Origin: Pseudacidovorax intermedius
Lineage (GTDB): Bacteria; Pseudomonadota; Gammaproteobacteria; Burkholderiales; Burkholderiaceae_C
DNA length: 53,121 bases
NCBI RefSeq assembly: GCF_001476815.1
Contig: NZ_LDSL01000011.1
Location: 1-53,121, forward strand
Direction: 5' to 3'
Part shown: piece by piece, positions 37,918-48,146 of the stretch
Position numbering within the stretch: the stretch's first letter is position 1
Layout: the number at the start of each line of letters is the position of its first letter
Position numbers and translations under genes: made by a program
The notes under the pieces: model-generated
What the model was told of the DNA's origin: nothing
The model's input: the letters and a program-made list of their open reading frames with translations, nothing else
The model's database searches: none

Positions 37918-38898
37918 TCAGTGCGCCGGCCGGCCCGCCAGTTCGCTCGGCGTCATGCCGTAGCGCTGCTTGAACACGCGCGAGAAATGCGCGTGGTTGC
38001 TGAAGCCGCAGCGATACGCCGTCTCGGCGATGGTGAGCCGCCGCGCCTGCCGATCCTGCAGCAGGCGGTGGGCGCGCTCCAGGCGGCGCTGCAGGATGTG
38101 GTCAGCCACCGAGGTGTCCTGCGCCGCGAACAGCCGGCGCAGGTGGCGCTCGGAGATGCCCACGTGCGCCGCCACGTCGTGGGCCGTCAGGCCCTCCTCG
38201 TCCAGGTGCGCCTCGATGTACTCGCGCGCCGCCAGCAGGTGGCCCGCGCTCATGGCCGACAGCGGCAGCGGCCCCGCGGCCTGGCCCATCACGGCGCCCA
38301 GCAGCTCGCACACCGCCTCATCGAAGGCGGGGGCGGGGGCGCCGGTGCCGCGCGCGGGCGCGTCGCCCATCGCATCCAGCAGCAGCCGCTGCAGCGCCTG
38401 ACGGTAGAGCCGGCTCGCGCCATCGGCCTCGTCCAGCTGCAGCGGATGGCTCATGTCCTCGCGGCCGAAGCGGGCACGGAACAGCTCGGCCGGAATGTCG
38501 AGATGCAGGATGTCGAAGCCAGGCGCGCCGCCCAGCAGGTAGGGATAGCGGGCGTCGTAGACCATCAGCCCGCCGGCGGCCAGCTTGGCCGCATGGCCGC
38601 GCTGGTAGGCGAACACGCCGCCGGCCAGCACCAGGTTCATGAAGATGGATTCGCGCGGAAAGGCCCGGATCGACTCCGGCGTGCGCTCGATCACATGCGC
38701 ATTGGCGCGGGTGCGGCCGATGCGCAGCGAACCGGCCTCCACGCAGATCTGCTGGGCCAGCAGGCCTTCATCGGCATGCGGCGAGCAGCGGAAGCTGACC
38801 AGCTGCTCGCGGCAGCGCTCTTCCCAGTAACGCACGCGCTCCTCGGGCGGCACGGGCACGGTGTCGATGAAGCACCGGTGTTCGGGAAAGGCATGCAT
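37918..38898 (-). CDS. AraC-family transcriptional regulator
   Basis: 326 residues. The N-terminal ~210 residues match the AraC-binding-like domain of the FeaR/NphR group (RVRYWEERCREQLV), and the C-terminal ~100 residues are the two-helix-turn-helix domain (LTAHDVAAHVGISERHLRRL, IAETAYRCGFSNHAHFSRVF). FeaR-like regulators respond to aromatic compounds, which fits the neighbouring cupin/ADH genes; control of that operon is inferred. Confidence 0.9.
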   Translation of the reverse strand: MHAFPEHRCFIDTVPVPPEERVRYWEERCREQLVSFRCSPHADEGLLAQQICVEAGSLRIGRTRANAHVIERTPESIRAFPRESIFMNLVLAGGVFAYQRGHAAKLAAGGLMVYDARYPYLLGGAPGFDILHLDIPAELFRARFGREDMSHPLQLDEADGASRLYRQALQRLLLDAMGDAPARGTGAPAPAFDEAVCELLGAVMGQAAGPLPLSAMSAGHLLAAREYIEAHLDEEGLTAHDVAAHVGISERHLRRLFAAQDTSVADHILQRRLERAHRLLQDRQARRLTIAETAYRCGFSNHAHFSRVFKQRYGMTPSELAGRPAH

Positions 38899-38988
38899 CC
38901 GGGCGATTGAAGCAGATCACCCCTGGCGCGCGGTCGGGACTTCCCCCGAGACCGGCGACCCGGCCGGGGCCCATGCGACACTGCCCCG

Positions 38989-39657
38989 ATGCCCACGAAG
39001 ACCCCGGCCCTCAAGAGCCTGGCCGACCTCAAGCAGGTGCAGCGCCAGCTGGCCGAGGACCGCGCGCGCGAGGCGGCCGAGGCCCTGCGCCTGAAGCAGC
39101 AGGAAGAGCAGCGCCTGGCGCGCCAGAACTTCTTCGCCCGCGCCATCGGCGCCGACACCGGCGCCACCAAGCCGCTCAGGCACAAGCCCGTGGTGATGCT
39201 GTCCAAGGAGAAGCCGGCGCCGGTGGCCACCCAGTTCCACCTGGACGAGGCCAGGGCGCTGCGCGAGGCGATCAGCGACGAGTTCGACGTCACCACGCTG
39301 CTGGACGCCGACGACCAGATGAGCTTCCGCCGCCCCGGCGTGGGCCTGGACGTGACGCGCCGGCTGCGCGCCGGCGACTGGTCGATCCAGCGCCAGCTGG
39401 ACCTGCACGGCCTGCGCAGCGACGAGGCGCGCGAGGCGCTCGGCGGCTTCATCCGCGAGGCCCACCGCCACGGCGTGCGCTGCGTGCGCGTGGTGCACGG
39501 CAAGGGCCTGGGCTCGCCGGGCAAGCAACCGGTGCTCAAGACCAAGGCGCAGCGCTGGCTGATCCAGAAGAAGGAAGTGCTGGCCTTCGTGCAGGCCAAG
39601 CCGGCCGAGGGCGGCGCCGGCGCGCTGGTGGTGCTGCTGGCGCCCGTCGGGCGCTGA
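38989..39657 (+). CDS. Smr-domain (MutS-related) nuclease-like protein
   Basis: 222 residues. The Smr domain covers the last ~110 residues with LDLHGLRSDEAREAL and VVHGKGLGSPGK; the N-terminal half is a basic, glutamine-rich extension. Smr proteins nick DNA or RNA at branched structures or help ribosome rescue. It is convergent with the globin gene (15 bases between stops). Confidence 0.9.
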   Translation: MPTKTPALKSLADLKQVQRQLAEDRAREAAEALRLKQQEEQRLARQNFFARAIGADTGATKPLRHKPVVMLSKEKPAPVATQFHLDEARALREAISDEFDVTTLLDADDQMSFRRPGVGLDVTRRLRAGDWSIQRQLDLHGLRSDEAREALGGFIREAHRHGVRCVRVVHGKGLGSPGKQPVLKTKAQRWLIQKKEVLAFVQAKPAEGGAGALVVLLAPVGR

Positions 39658-39672
39658 ACCAGGGGGGCGCGC

Positions 39673-40077
39673 TCAGGCGCCCTTGTTGCGCATCCAGTCC
39701 GCGGTCTGGAAGAAGGAGTCGCGCAGCCGCGTGCGCAGCGCCTCGGGCACGCCGGTCTCGGCCATGGCCTGGTCCATGCAGGCCAGCCACTGGTCGCGTT
39801 CCTTGATGCCGATGGGAAAGGGCAGGTGCCGCGCCCGCAGCCGCGGATGGCCGAAACGCTCGGTGTAGTGCTGCGGCCCACCCATCCAGCCGGTGAGGAA
39901 CCACGCGAGCCGCTGGCGCGCGTTGTCCAGGCTGGGGCCGTGGGCGGCGCGCAGCTCGGCGTACTTCGGCTCCAGTTCCATCAGGTCGTAGAAGCGCTCG
40001 ACCATGGCGCGGATCTTGTCTTCGCCGCCGATCCATTCGAAGGGCGTGTCGTGGGGCGGCTTGTCCTGAATCTGCAT
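39673..40077 (-). CDS. Group II truncated haemoglobin
   Basis: 134 residues. The globin core shows TPFEWIGGEDKIRAMVERFYDLM, the WMGGPQHYTERFGHPRLRARH block of group II truncated globins with the proximal His in FGHPRLR, and a closing QWLACMDQAM helix. It should bind oxygen or scavenge nitric oxide in the cytoplasm. It lies 75 bases downstream of the large permease gene on the same strand. Confidence 0.93.
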   Translation of the reverse strand: MQIQDKPPHDTPFEWIGGEDKIRAMVERFYDLMELEPKYAELRAAHGPSLDNARQRLAWFLTGWMGGPQHYTERFGHPRLRARHLPFPIGIKERDQWLACMDQAMAETGVPEALRTRLRDSFFQTADWMRNKGA

Positions 40078-40152
40078 GGGGCGATTGTCCCGCGCGGGCA
40101 GCGGCCCCGCAGTGCGCGGGCCGCTTCGACCGGACAGGCTCGTGGGCGGCGG

Positions 40153-42672
40153 CTACTCCGCCGCCTGCCGCAGCGTGGCCGCCACCGGCCGGCGCAGCAC
40201 CTCGCGCAGGCTCCACCAGCCCGCACCCAGGGCCAGCAGTGCACCGACGATGGCGCCGCCCAGCGGCACCAGGGGCGAGGCGGTCCAGCGGAAGTCGAAC
40301 ACCCAGCGCGCCAGCGCCCAGCCGATGGCCGAGGCCACGATGCTCGCCAGCAGGCCGGCCAGCAGTCCCGTGCCGGCCAGCTCCGCGCGCTGCACCTGGC
40401 GCAGCAGCGCCGCGCGGGCGCCCAGCGCGCGCATGACGGCGAACTCGCGCGCGCGCTCCTCGCGCGTCGCACTGACGGCCGCGAACAGCACCACCAGGCC
40501 GGCAGCGAGGGTGAAGCCGAACAGGAACTCCACGGCGCGGATCACCTGGTCCAGCACGCGCTGCACCTGGGCGATGGTGCTGCTCATGTCGACGTTGGTG
40601 ATGTTGGGAAACTGGCGCACCAGCGTGTTGTCGAAGCCCGGCCGGTCCGGCGCGCGGAAGGCCGCCAGGTAGGTCACGGGCACCTCGGCCGGCATGGCGG
40701 CCAGCGGGTACATGACGAAGAAGTTCGCATGCAGCGAGCCCCAGTCCACCTTGCGGGTGGAGGTGATGCGGCCTTCGCTCGCCACGCCGCCGATGTCGAA
40801 GCGCAGCCGGTCGCCGAGCTTCAGGCCCAGGGTCTCCATGAGGCCCTCCTCCACGCTCACCGCATCGGCTTTGCCGGTGGTCCACGCACCCTGCACGATG
40901 CCGTTGTGGGCCGGCCGCTCGGCCGCATTGCTGAGGTTGAACTCGCGGTCCACCAGGCGCTTGGCGCGGTCCTCGGTGTAGTCGTCGGGGTTGACCGGCT
41001 TGCCATTGATGGCCACCAGCCGGCCACGGAACATGGGATACCAGTCGTACTGCGCCACGCCGCCCTGGCGCAGCGCGTCCTGGAAGGACTGCGCCTGGTC
41101 GGGCATCACGTTGATGACGAAGCGGTTGGGCGCATCGGGCGGCGTGGCCTGGCGCCAGCTGTCGACCAGGTCGGTGCGCAGCAGCACCAGCAGCATCAGC
41201 GCCAGCAGGCCCACGGCCAGGCTGCTGACCTGCAGCACCGCATACACCGGCCGCGCCGACACCTGCCGCGTGGCCAGCACCAGCCAGCGCGGCGCGCTGC
41301 CCTCGCGCACCACGCGGCGCAGCAGCAGCACCGCCAGCCAGGCCAGCACGGCGAACACCGCCACGGCGCCGGCGAAGCCGCCGACGGCGATCAGGCCCAG
41401 CGTGAGGTCGCTGCTGGCGGCCAGCAGCAGGGCCGCGAAGCCGGCCACGCCCAGGCCGAGCACCGCCGCCGACGCCGGCCGCAGCCCGCCCAGTTCGCGG
41501 CGGATGACGCGCAGCGGCGGCACCTGCGCCAGTTGCAGCACCGGCGGCAGGCCGAAGGCGAAGAGCAGCGTGAGCCCCATGCCCACGCCGAACAGCGCCG
41601 GCCAGACCGTGGCCGCGGGCAGGTCGCCGTCGACCAGGCCGGCCAGCAGGCGCACGAACACATGGTGCACCGCATAGCCGATGGCCACGCCCGCCAGGCT
41701 GGCGCCCAGGCCGATGACGCCGAATTCGACCGCATAGGCACCGGCGATGGTGCGCTGGCGCTGGCCCAGCACCCGCAGCATGGCGGCGCCATCCAGGTGC
41801 CGGGCCGCGAAGCCGCGCGCCGCCAGCGCCACGGCCACGGCCGACAGCAGCGCGGCCAGCAGGGCCACCAGATTCAGGAATTTCTCGGCCCGGTCCAGCG
41901 TCTGGCGCATCTCGGGCCGGCCGCTGTCCAGCGACTCCAGCCGTGCGCCGCGCAGCTCACCGGCGTCCAGGCGCTGCTGCACCTGGTCCGAGAAGCGCTT
42001 GACTGAGGGCGCCTCGCCCGCCACCGCCAGCCGGTAGCGCACGCGGCTGGCCGGCTGCACGAGGGCGGTGCGGGCCACGTCGGCCTGGTTCATCATGACC
42101 CGGGGCGCGAAGTTGAGGAAGCCGGCGCCACGGTCGGGCTCGATCACCAGCACGCGGCGGATCGTCAGGGCGGCATCGCCCAGCAGCAGGCTGTCGCCCA
42201 CCTTCAGGTCCAGGGCTTCGAGCAGGCTGGCATCGACCCATACGTCGCCGGGGGCCGGCACGTCGCGGGTGGCGGCATCCGGCGCGCCGGCGGCATCGGC
42301 CACGCGCAGGCTGCCGCGCAACGGATAGCCCGCGGCCACCGCCTTGAGCGCGACCAGCCGGCTGGCGCCGCCGCGGTCGTCGGGCGCGCGAGCCATGGTG
42401 GGGAAGTCGTAGGTCATGGCCGACTGCAGGCCCTGACCATGCGCGGCATCCACCTGCGCCTGCGGCGGCGGGTTGTCGGTGACCAGCACCGCGTCGCCGC
42501 CCAGCAGTTGCCGGGCATCGCGCGCCAGGCCGCCCTTGAGGCGGTCGGCGAAGAAGCCCACCGCCGTGAGCGCCGCCACGGCGAGCAAGACGGCCACGAT
42601 CAGCAGGCGCAATTCGCCGGCACGCAAGTCGCGGCGCAGCGTGCGCCAGCCAAGGGAGAAAGCGTCGTTCAT
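40153..42672 (-). CDS. Large FtsX-type ABC permease (YbbP-like)
   Basis: 839 residues from ATG 42672. Two FtsX/MacB-like repeats with about ten membrane segments and two large soluble loops; the start FSLGWRTLRRDLRAGELRLL and MRALGARAALLRQVQRAEL near the end are typical of YbbP. YbbP partners the ATPase YbbA, often beside the esterase TesA; neither ATPase nor esterase is in the window, so it is either split from its partner or served in trans. Its role in exporting lipids or metabolites is unknown. Confidence 0.88.
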   Translation of the reverse strand: MNDAFSLGWRTLRRDLRAGELRLLIVAVLLAVAALTAVGFFADRLKGGLARDARQLLGGDAVLVTDNPPPQAQVDAAHGQGLQSAMTYDFPTMARAPDDRGGASRLVALKAVAAGYPLRGSLRVADAAGAPDAATRDVPAPGDVWVDASLLEALDLKVGDSLLLGDAALTIRRVLVIEPDRGAGFLNFAPRVMMNQADVARTALVQPASRVRYRLAVAGEAPSVKRFSDQVQQRLDAGELRGARLESLDSGRPEMRQTLDRAEKFLNLVALLAALLSAVAVALAARGFAARHLDGAAMLRVLGQRQRTIAGAYAVEFGVIGLGASLAGVAIGYAVHHVFVRLLAGLVDGDLPAATVWPALFGVGMGLTLLFAFGLPPVLQLAQVPPLRVIRRELGGLRPASAAVLGLGVAGFAALLLAASSDLTLGLIAVGGFAGAVAVFAVLAWLAVLLLRRVVREGSAPRWLVLATRQVSARPVYAVLQVSSLAVGLLALMLLVLLRTDLVDSWRQATPPDAPNRFVINVMPDQAQSFQDALRQGGVAQYDWYPMFRGRLVAINGKPVNPDDYTEDRAKRLVDREFNLSNAAERPAHNGIVQGAWTTGKADAVSVEEGLMETLGLKLGDRLRFDIGGVASEGRITSTRKVDWGSLHANFFVMYPLAAMPAEVPVTYLAAFRAPDRPGFDNTLVRQFPNITNVDMSSTIAQVQRVLDQVIRAVEFLFGFTLAAGLVVLFAAVSATREERAREFAVMRALGARAALLRQVQRAELAGTGLLAGLLASIVASAIGWALARWVFDFRWTASPLVPLGGAIVGALLALGAGWWSLREVLRRPVAATLRQAAE

Positions 42673-42899
42673 AGCAGGGGCGCACGATAGCCCAGGGACC
42701 GCCCCGACCGGCAATGCAGGGCCATCCGCAAGGGCATTGGACGGGCATGCGGGCCGGATCAAAGGGATTACCCGCTGCCGCCCCGCCAATGGCGGCGGCC
42801 ATCATGGGCGGGCGGACGCGGCCTCCTCCGACGCGTGCGCGGGGGAAGGGCTGCCTAGGATCGGCGCCCACGGCCCACCCCCATTCCAGGAGAACCACG

Positions 42900-43235
42900 A
42901 TGACCCCGCTGCTGCGATCCGCCCTCGCCCTCACCGCCCTGGCCACCGCCGCCGGGCTGCTGGCCGGCTGCGACCCCAAGCCCAAGGCCGAGGCCGCCGC
43001 GCCCGCACCCGCCGCAGCGGCCCCGGCCGCAACATCCTCCGCTGCCAGTGGGACACCCGAGGGCATCACCCCGGCGCCCTCGCATGCGGGCGTAGACTCC
43101 GGCGCCCATAAAGGACCGGCCGAGGGCAGCTCGGCCATCGGCGGCGTCGCGGCCGGCCAGGCCGCCGGCGGCCACACCGTCGATGGCCCGACGCCCGCGC
43201 CCTCCGCCGGCGACGGCGCCGCCCCGAAGAACTGA
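42900..43235 (+). CDS. Small lipoprotein upstream of formate dehydrogenase genes
   Basis: 111 residues. The lipobox LLAGC (Cys24) follows a clean signal peptide, and the mature part is Ala/Pro/Gly-rich and of low complexity with a few Lys and His. AGGAG lies before ATG 42900. No family recognised. It is 104 bases upstream of fdnG in the same direction, but gene order alone does not prove a role. Confidence 0.7.
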   Translation: MTPLLRSALALTALATAAGLLAGCDPKPKAEAAAPAPAAAAPAATSSAASGTPEGITPAPSHAGVDSGAHKGPAEGSSAIGGVAAGQAAGGHTVDGPTPAPSAGDGAAPKN

Positions 43236-43339
43236 GCCCACCCGGTCCGGGCCGCCCCACAGGATTTCCACGAAAGACGCGCTCCCACGCGACCCACGAT
43301 GAAGCCCACGAGACACGTGTCATTGCAGGAGGTTCGGTC

Positions 43340-46300
43340 ATGGACATGAACCGCCGCCATTTCTTCCGCGTCAGCGGCGCCGGCCTGGTCGGCTCCAGCC
43401 TGGTGGCGCTGGGCTTCTCGCCCACCGCCGCACTGGCCGAGACGCGCCAGTTCAAGCTGGCCCGCACCACGGAGACGCGCCAGACCTGCACCTACTGCTC
43501 CGTGGGCTGTGGCCTTCTGATGTATAGCCTGGGCGACAAGGCCAAGAACGTGAAGGCCTCCATCCTTCACATCGAGGGCGACCCGGACCATCCCGTCAAC
43601 CGCGGCACGCTGTGCCCCAAGGGTGCCGGCCTGCTCGACTTCGTCCACAGCCCCAACCGGCTGAAGTACCCCGAGGTGCGCGAGCCCGGCAGCACCGAAT
43701 GGAAGCGCGTGAGCTGGGACGAAGCCTTCGGCCGCATCGCCAAGCTGCTCAAGGCCGACCGCGACGCCAACTTCCAGGCCACCAACGCCGCGGGCCAGGT
43801 GGTCAACCGCTGGACCTCGTCGGGCATGCTGTGTGCCTCGGCCTCCTCCAACGAAACCGGCTATCTCACGCACAAGGCATTCCGCTCGCTCGGAATGCTC
43901 GTCTTCGACAACCAGGCCCGCGTTTGACACGGACCGACGGTGGCCAGTCTGGCCCCGACGTTCGGCCGCGGTGCGATGACCAACCATTGGCAGGACATCC
44001 AGAACGCTGATCTGGTCCTGATCATGGGCGGCAATGCCGCAGAAGCGCATCCGTGCGGCTTCAAATGGGTCATCGAGGCCAAGAAGCACAACAAGGCACG
44101 CCTCGTCGTGGTGGACCCGCGCTTCACGCGCTCGGCCGCCGTGGCGGACTACTACGCGCCCATCCGCGCGGGGTCGGACATCGCCTTCCTGGGCGGCGTC
44201 GTGAACTACCTGCTGAGCCAGGACAAGATCCAGACCGAGTACGTCCGCAACTACACCAACGCCCCCTTCATCGTGGGCCCGGACTACAAGTTCGAGGACG
44301 GCATCTTCAGCGGCTACAACGCCGAGAAGCGCAGCTACGACAACAAGAGCTGGGGCTACGCGCTCGACGAGCAGGGCCATGCGAAGGTCGACATGACCAT
44401 GCAGGACCCGAACTGCGTGCTGCAGGTCATGAAGCGCCACTATTCGCGCTACACGCCCGAGATGGTCAGCCGCATCACGGGCACGCCCCAGGACAAGTTC
44501 CTGAAGGTCTGCGAGTACATCGCCAGCACCAGCGTGCCCGGCCGCACCATGACCATCATGTATGCGCTGGGCTGGACGCAGCACAGCCAGGGCTCGCAGA
44601 TCATCCGCACCGGCGCCATCGTGCAGCTGCTGCTGGGCAACATCGGCGCCCCTGGCGGCGGCATGAACGCACTGCGCGGCCACAGCAACATCCAGGGCCT
44701 GACCGACCTGGGCCTGCTGTCGAACTCGCTGCCCGGCTACCTCTCGCTGGCGCGCGACACCGAGCAGACGCTGGACGACTACTACCGCCCGCGCGCCCTC
44801 AAGCCGCTGCGTCCCAACCAGATGAGCTACTGGCAGAACTACCCCAAGTTCTTCGTCAGCATGCAGAAGGCCTGGTTCGGCAAGGCGGCCACGGCCGAGA
44901 ACGACTGGGCCTTCCACTACCTGCCCAAGATCGACAAGCTCTACGACGTGCTCCAGGCCTTCGAGCTGATGGACCAGGGCAAGCTCAACGGCTACATCTG
45001 CCAGGGCTTCAACCCCGTCGGCTCCTTCCCGGACAAGCACAAGATCGTGCGCAGCCTGTCCAAGCTCAAGTTCCTGGTCACCATCGATCCGCTGATGACC
45101 GAGACCAGCGAGTTCTGGCGCAATTTCGGCGAGCACAACGACGTCGATCCCAAGCAGATCCAGACCACGGTGTTCCGCCTGCCGTCGACCTGCTTCGCGG
45201 AGGAGAACGGCTCGGTTACCAACTCCAGCCGCTGGCTGCAGTGGCACTGGAAGGGCGCCGAGCCCCCGGGCGAGGCCCTGCCCGACACCGAGATCGTGGG
45301 CGAGCTGTTCACGCGGCTGCGCGCGGCCTATGCCAAGGAGGGCGGCGCCTTCCCGGACCCGATCCTCAACCTGGCCTGGAACTACAAGATTCCGACCTCG
45401 CCGTCGCCCGAAGAGCTGGCGATGGAATACAACGGCAAGGCCCTGGCCGACGTCACCGATCCCAAGGACCCGACCAAGGTGCTGGCCAAGGCCGGCGAGC
45501 AGCTGGCGGGCTTCGGCCTGCTGCGCGACGACGGCACCACGGCCAGCGGCTGCTGGATCTATGCCGGCGCCTGGACCCAGGCCGGCAACCAGATGGGCCG
45601 CCGCGGCAACGCCGACCCCTACGGCATCGGCATGGTGCAGGACTGGGCCTGGGCCTGGCCGGCCAACCGGCGCATCCTGTACAACGCCGCCTCCACCGAC
45701 CCCAAGACCGGCAAGCCCTGGATCGCGAAGCGGCCGCTGGTGTTCTGGGACGGCGCCAAGTGGACCGGCCCGGACGTGCCGGACATCCGCCCCGACGCCA
45801 ACCCGGCCGACCCGGATGCGGTGCGCCCCTTCATCATGACCGCCGAAGGCGTGGCGCGCCTGTTCGCGCCCACCGGCATGGCCGAAGGGCCGCTGCCGGA
45901 GCACTACGAGCCCTTCGAGTCGCCGCTGCCCAACAACCCGCTGCACCCCAACAACAAGGTGGCGCGGGCCAACCCGGCGGCGCGCATCTTCAAGGGCGAC
46001 CTGGAGCGCCTGGGCGTGCCCAAGGACTTCCCGTACGTGGCCACCAGCTACCGCCTGACGGAGCACTTCCACTACTGGACGAAGAACGTACAGACCTCGG
46101 CCATCATCCAGCCGCAGCAGTTCGTGGAGATCAGCGATGTGCTGGCGAAGGAAAAGGGCATCGCCAACGGCGACTGGGTCAAGGTGTCGAGCAAGCGCGG
46201 CTTCATCAAGGCCGTCGCGGTGGTCTCCAAGCGCATCTCGGTGCTGCAGGTGGACGGCAGGACGGTGCATACCGTCGGCCTGCCGAACCACTGGGGATTC

Positions 46301-46414
46301 GTGGGCGTGGCCAAGCCGGGTTACCTGGTGAACACGCTGACGCCGTTCGTGGGGGATGCGAACACGCAGACGCCCGAATACAAGTCCTTCACCGTGAACA
46401 TCGAAAAAGCCTAG
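43340..46414 (+). CDS. fdnG: Formate dehydrogenase major subunit, selenocysteine-containing (FdnG/FdoG type)
   Basis: 1024 residues if the UGA at 43925-43927 is read as selenocysteine. A Tat signal (MNRRHFFRVSGAGLVG, twin Arg at 4-5 counted from the second Met) exports the folded enzyme. The first [4Fe-4S] cluster uses CTYCSVGC and a later Cys in GTLCPKG. Selenocysteine 196 is followed directly by His197 and the GPTVASLAPTFGRG block of the catalytic site; 196 is also the Sec position in E. coli FdnG. The rest carries the bis-MGD molybdenum or tungsten cofactor fold. The two halves are in one frame separated only by this UGA, and the downstream frame starts inside the gene, so a true stop is excluded. 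Confidence 0.96.
43925..43927 (+). other. In-frame UGA read as selenocysteine (Sec196)
   Basis: The codon TGA splits what would be a single formate dehydrogenase protein; translation of both sides aligns with one family member, with the residues flanking Sec (NQARV before, HGPTV after) as in Sec-containing formate dehydrogenases. A SECIS-like hairpin begins 7 bases downstream and selA, selB and selC are encoded nearby. Confidence 0.95.
43934..43961 (+). promoter_or_regulatory. Bacterial SECIS element
   Basis: Hairpin in the coding RNA just after the UGA: outer pairs CG.CGG with CCG.CG (A-A mismatch), then a bulged U at 43941, GGCC (43942-43945) pairing with GGCC (43951-43954), and a five-base apical loop AGUCU (43946-43950). 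The bulged U and the GU in the loop are the features SelB recognises in E. coli formate dehydrogenase mRNAs. Confidence 0.85.
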
Positions 46415-46429
46415 GGAAGGAGCGCATCC

Positions 46430-47383
46430 ATGTCTTCACTCCAATCCCTGGACATCGCCAAGCGCTCGGCCACCACGGTGCAGCCGCCCGTGGTGCGCCA
46501 CCAGCCGCAGGTGCAGCCGGTGGCCAAGCTGATCGACGTGTCGGCCTGCATCGGCTGCAAGGCCTGCCAGGTGGCCTGCATGCAGTGGAACGATCTGCGC
46601 GACGAGGTCGGCACCAACCACGGCACCTACGACAACCCGATGGACCTCACGCCGTCGTCCTGGACGGTGATGCGCTTCTCGGAAGTCGAGCCCGAAGAGG
46701 GCAAGCTGGAATGGCTGATCCGCAAGGACGGCTGCATGCACTGCGAGGACCCGGGCTGCCTCAAGGCCTGCCCGGCGCCCGGCGCCATCGTCAAGTACAG
46801 CAACGGCATCGTCGATTTCATCAGCGAGCATTGCGTGGGCTGCGGCAATTGCGTCACGGGCTGCCCCTTCAATGTGCCGCGCATCAACAAGGCGGACAAC
46901 CGGGCCTACAAGTGCTCGCTGTGCTCCGACCGCGTGGGCGTGGGCCTGGAGCCAGCCTGCGCCAAGGTCTGCCCCACCGGCGCCATCCAGTTCGGCACCA
47001 AGGAGGACATGCACGAGTACGCCGCCGAGCGCCTCGTCGACCTCAAGGAGCGCGGCTATGCCAATGCCGGCGTCTACGACCCGCAGGGTGTGGGCGGCAC
47101 GCACGTCATGTACGTGCTGCAGCATGCCGACCGGCCCGAGCTCTACCACGGCCTGCCCAAGGATCCGACGATCAGCCCGCTGGTCTCGCTCTGGAAGGGC
47201 ATCGCCAAGCCGCTGGGCCTGCTGGCCATGGCCGGCGCGGTGATCGGCGGCTTCTTCCACTACATGAAGGTGGGGCCGGTCGAAGCCAAGGACGACCAGG
47301 ACGCCGATGGCGTGCCCGATGACCACGAGGTCGTCGTGATCGAGAAGCCCGCCGCAGACCGCCGTGAAGGAGCCCAGCCATGA
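46430..47383 (+). CDS. fdnH: Formate dehydrogenase iron-sulfur (beta) subunit
   Basis: 317 residues. Four ferredoxin-type clusters are set by [37 protein letters not shown] and [11 protein letters not shown]...CAKVCP, 16 Cys in all. A single C-terminal membrane helix (about residues 245-275, [16 protein letters not shown]) anchors it in the inner membrane, as in FdnH. It passes electrons from FdnG to the cytochrome subunit and overlaps fdnI by 4 bases. Confidence 0.96.
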   Translation: MSSLQSLDIAKRSATTVQPPVVRHQPQVQPVAKLIDVSACIGCKACQVACMQWNDLRDEVGTNHGTYDNPMDLTPSSWTVMRFSEVEPEEGKLEWLIRKDGCMHCEDPGCLKACPAPGAIVKYSNGIVDFISEHCVGCGNCVTGCPFNVPRINKADNRAYKCSLCSDRVGVGLEPACAKVCPTGAIQFGTKEDMHEYAAERLVDLKERGYANAGVYDPQGVGGTHVMYVLQHADRPELYHGLPKDPTISPLVSLWKGIAKPLGLLAMAGAVIGGFFHYMKVGPVEAKDDQDADGVPDDHEVVVIEKPAADRREGAQP

Positions 47384-48003
47384 GCCGTGTCTACCTGCGC
47401 CGCTACAAGAACGGCACGCGGATGAACCACTGGTTCATCGTCCTCATGTTCTTCTGCGCCGCCCTCTCGGGCCTGGCCTTCTTCCACCCGGCGCTGTTCC
47501 CGCTGACCAACCTGTTCGGCGGCGGGCAGTGGACGCGCATCCTGCACCCCTTCATGGGCCTCTTGATGGTGCTCGGCTTCGTCTTCATGTTCTTCGGCCT
47601 CTGGCGCGAGAACCTGATCGACCGCAACGACGTGGAATGGATGAAGCGCTCGGGCCAGATGCTGGCCGGCCACAAGGAGCACATGCCGCCGGTGGGCAAG
47701 TACAACGCCGGCCAGAAGCTGGTGTTCTGGGTCATGGCGGTGTCGCTGCTGGTGCTGCTGGCGACGGGCTTCCTGTTCTGGAGCCCATGGTTCGTGCACT
47801 ATTTCCCGATCACGCTGCGGCGCATCGCGGTGGTGCTGCATGCGGCCTCGGCCGTGTTCCTGGTGCTGGCGGTGATCATGCACGTGTACGCCGCCATCTG
47901 GGTCAAGGGCACCATGCGCGCCATGACCCGCGGCACCGTCACCGAAGGCTGGGCGCGGCTCAACCACCCGGTGTGGCACCGCGAGATGACCGGGCGCGAC
48001 TGA
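47380..48003 (+). CDS. fdnI: Formate dehydrogenase cytochrome b (gamma) subunit
   Basis: 207 residues. Four membrane segments ([78 protein letters not shown]) hold two b-type haems, with likely axial His in RMNHWF, LHPFMG, LHAAS and MHVYAA. It takes electrons to the quinone pool. ATG 47380 overlaps fdnH by 4 bases. Confidence 0.95.
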   Translation: MSRVYLRRYKNGTRMNHWFIVLMFFCAALSGLAFFHPALFPLTNLFGGGQWTRILHPFMGLLMVLGFVFMFFGLWRENLIDRNDVEWMKRSGQMLAGHKEHMPPVGKYNAGQKLVFWVMAVSLLVLLATGFLFWSPWFVHYFPITLRRIAVVLHAASAVFLVLAVIMHVYAAIWVKGTMRAMTRGTVTEGWARLNHPVWHREMTGRD

Positions 48004-48044
48004 GCGCCCGACCTTCCCTGCCCCGGCGCTGATGCGCCATCCGG

Positions 48045-48080
48045 CCCCACGGCACCTTTGGTCCGTGGGGTTCGTTATTT
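48045..48080 (+). terminator. Candidate intrinsic terminator after fdnI
   Basis: CCCCACGG (48045-48052) pairs with CCGTGGGG (48063-48070), with ACC/GGT closing a TTT loop, then a T-rich run (TTCGTTATTT). It lies between fdnI and fdhE, so the sel genes may be transcribed by partial read-through or from their own promoter. The T-run is imperfect. Confidence 0.55.
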
Positions 48081-48146
48081 GTCCGGCCGCCTCGGGATAC
48101 CCCTGGCATGCGCCCAGACACCGCCTTGCTCTAGCATTCGCCCCCG

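Noticed and set aside
41957-46291. A 1444-codon minus-strand frame across the permease and formate dehydrogenase genes
   Set aside because: Low-complexity His/Gly/Val/Leu-rich translation with no domain, opposite to well-supported genes; typical GC-rich shadow frame.
43940-46414. Open frame after the UGA as a separate gene
   Set aside because: Its start lies inside the formate dehydrogenase sequence, and both sides of the UGA align with one family member; selenocysteine explains it.
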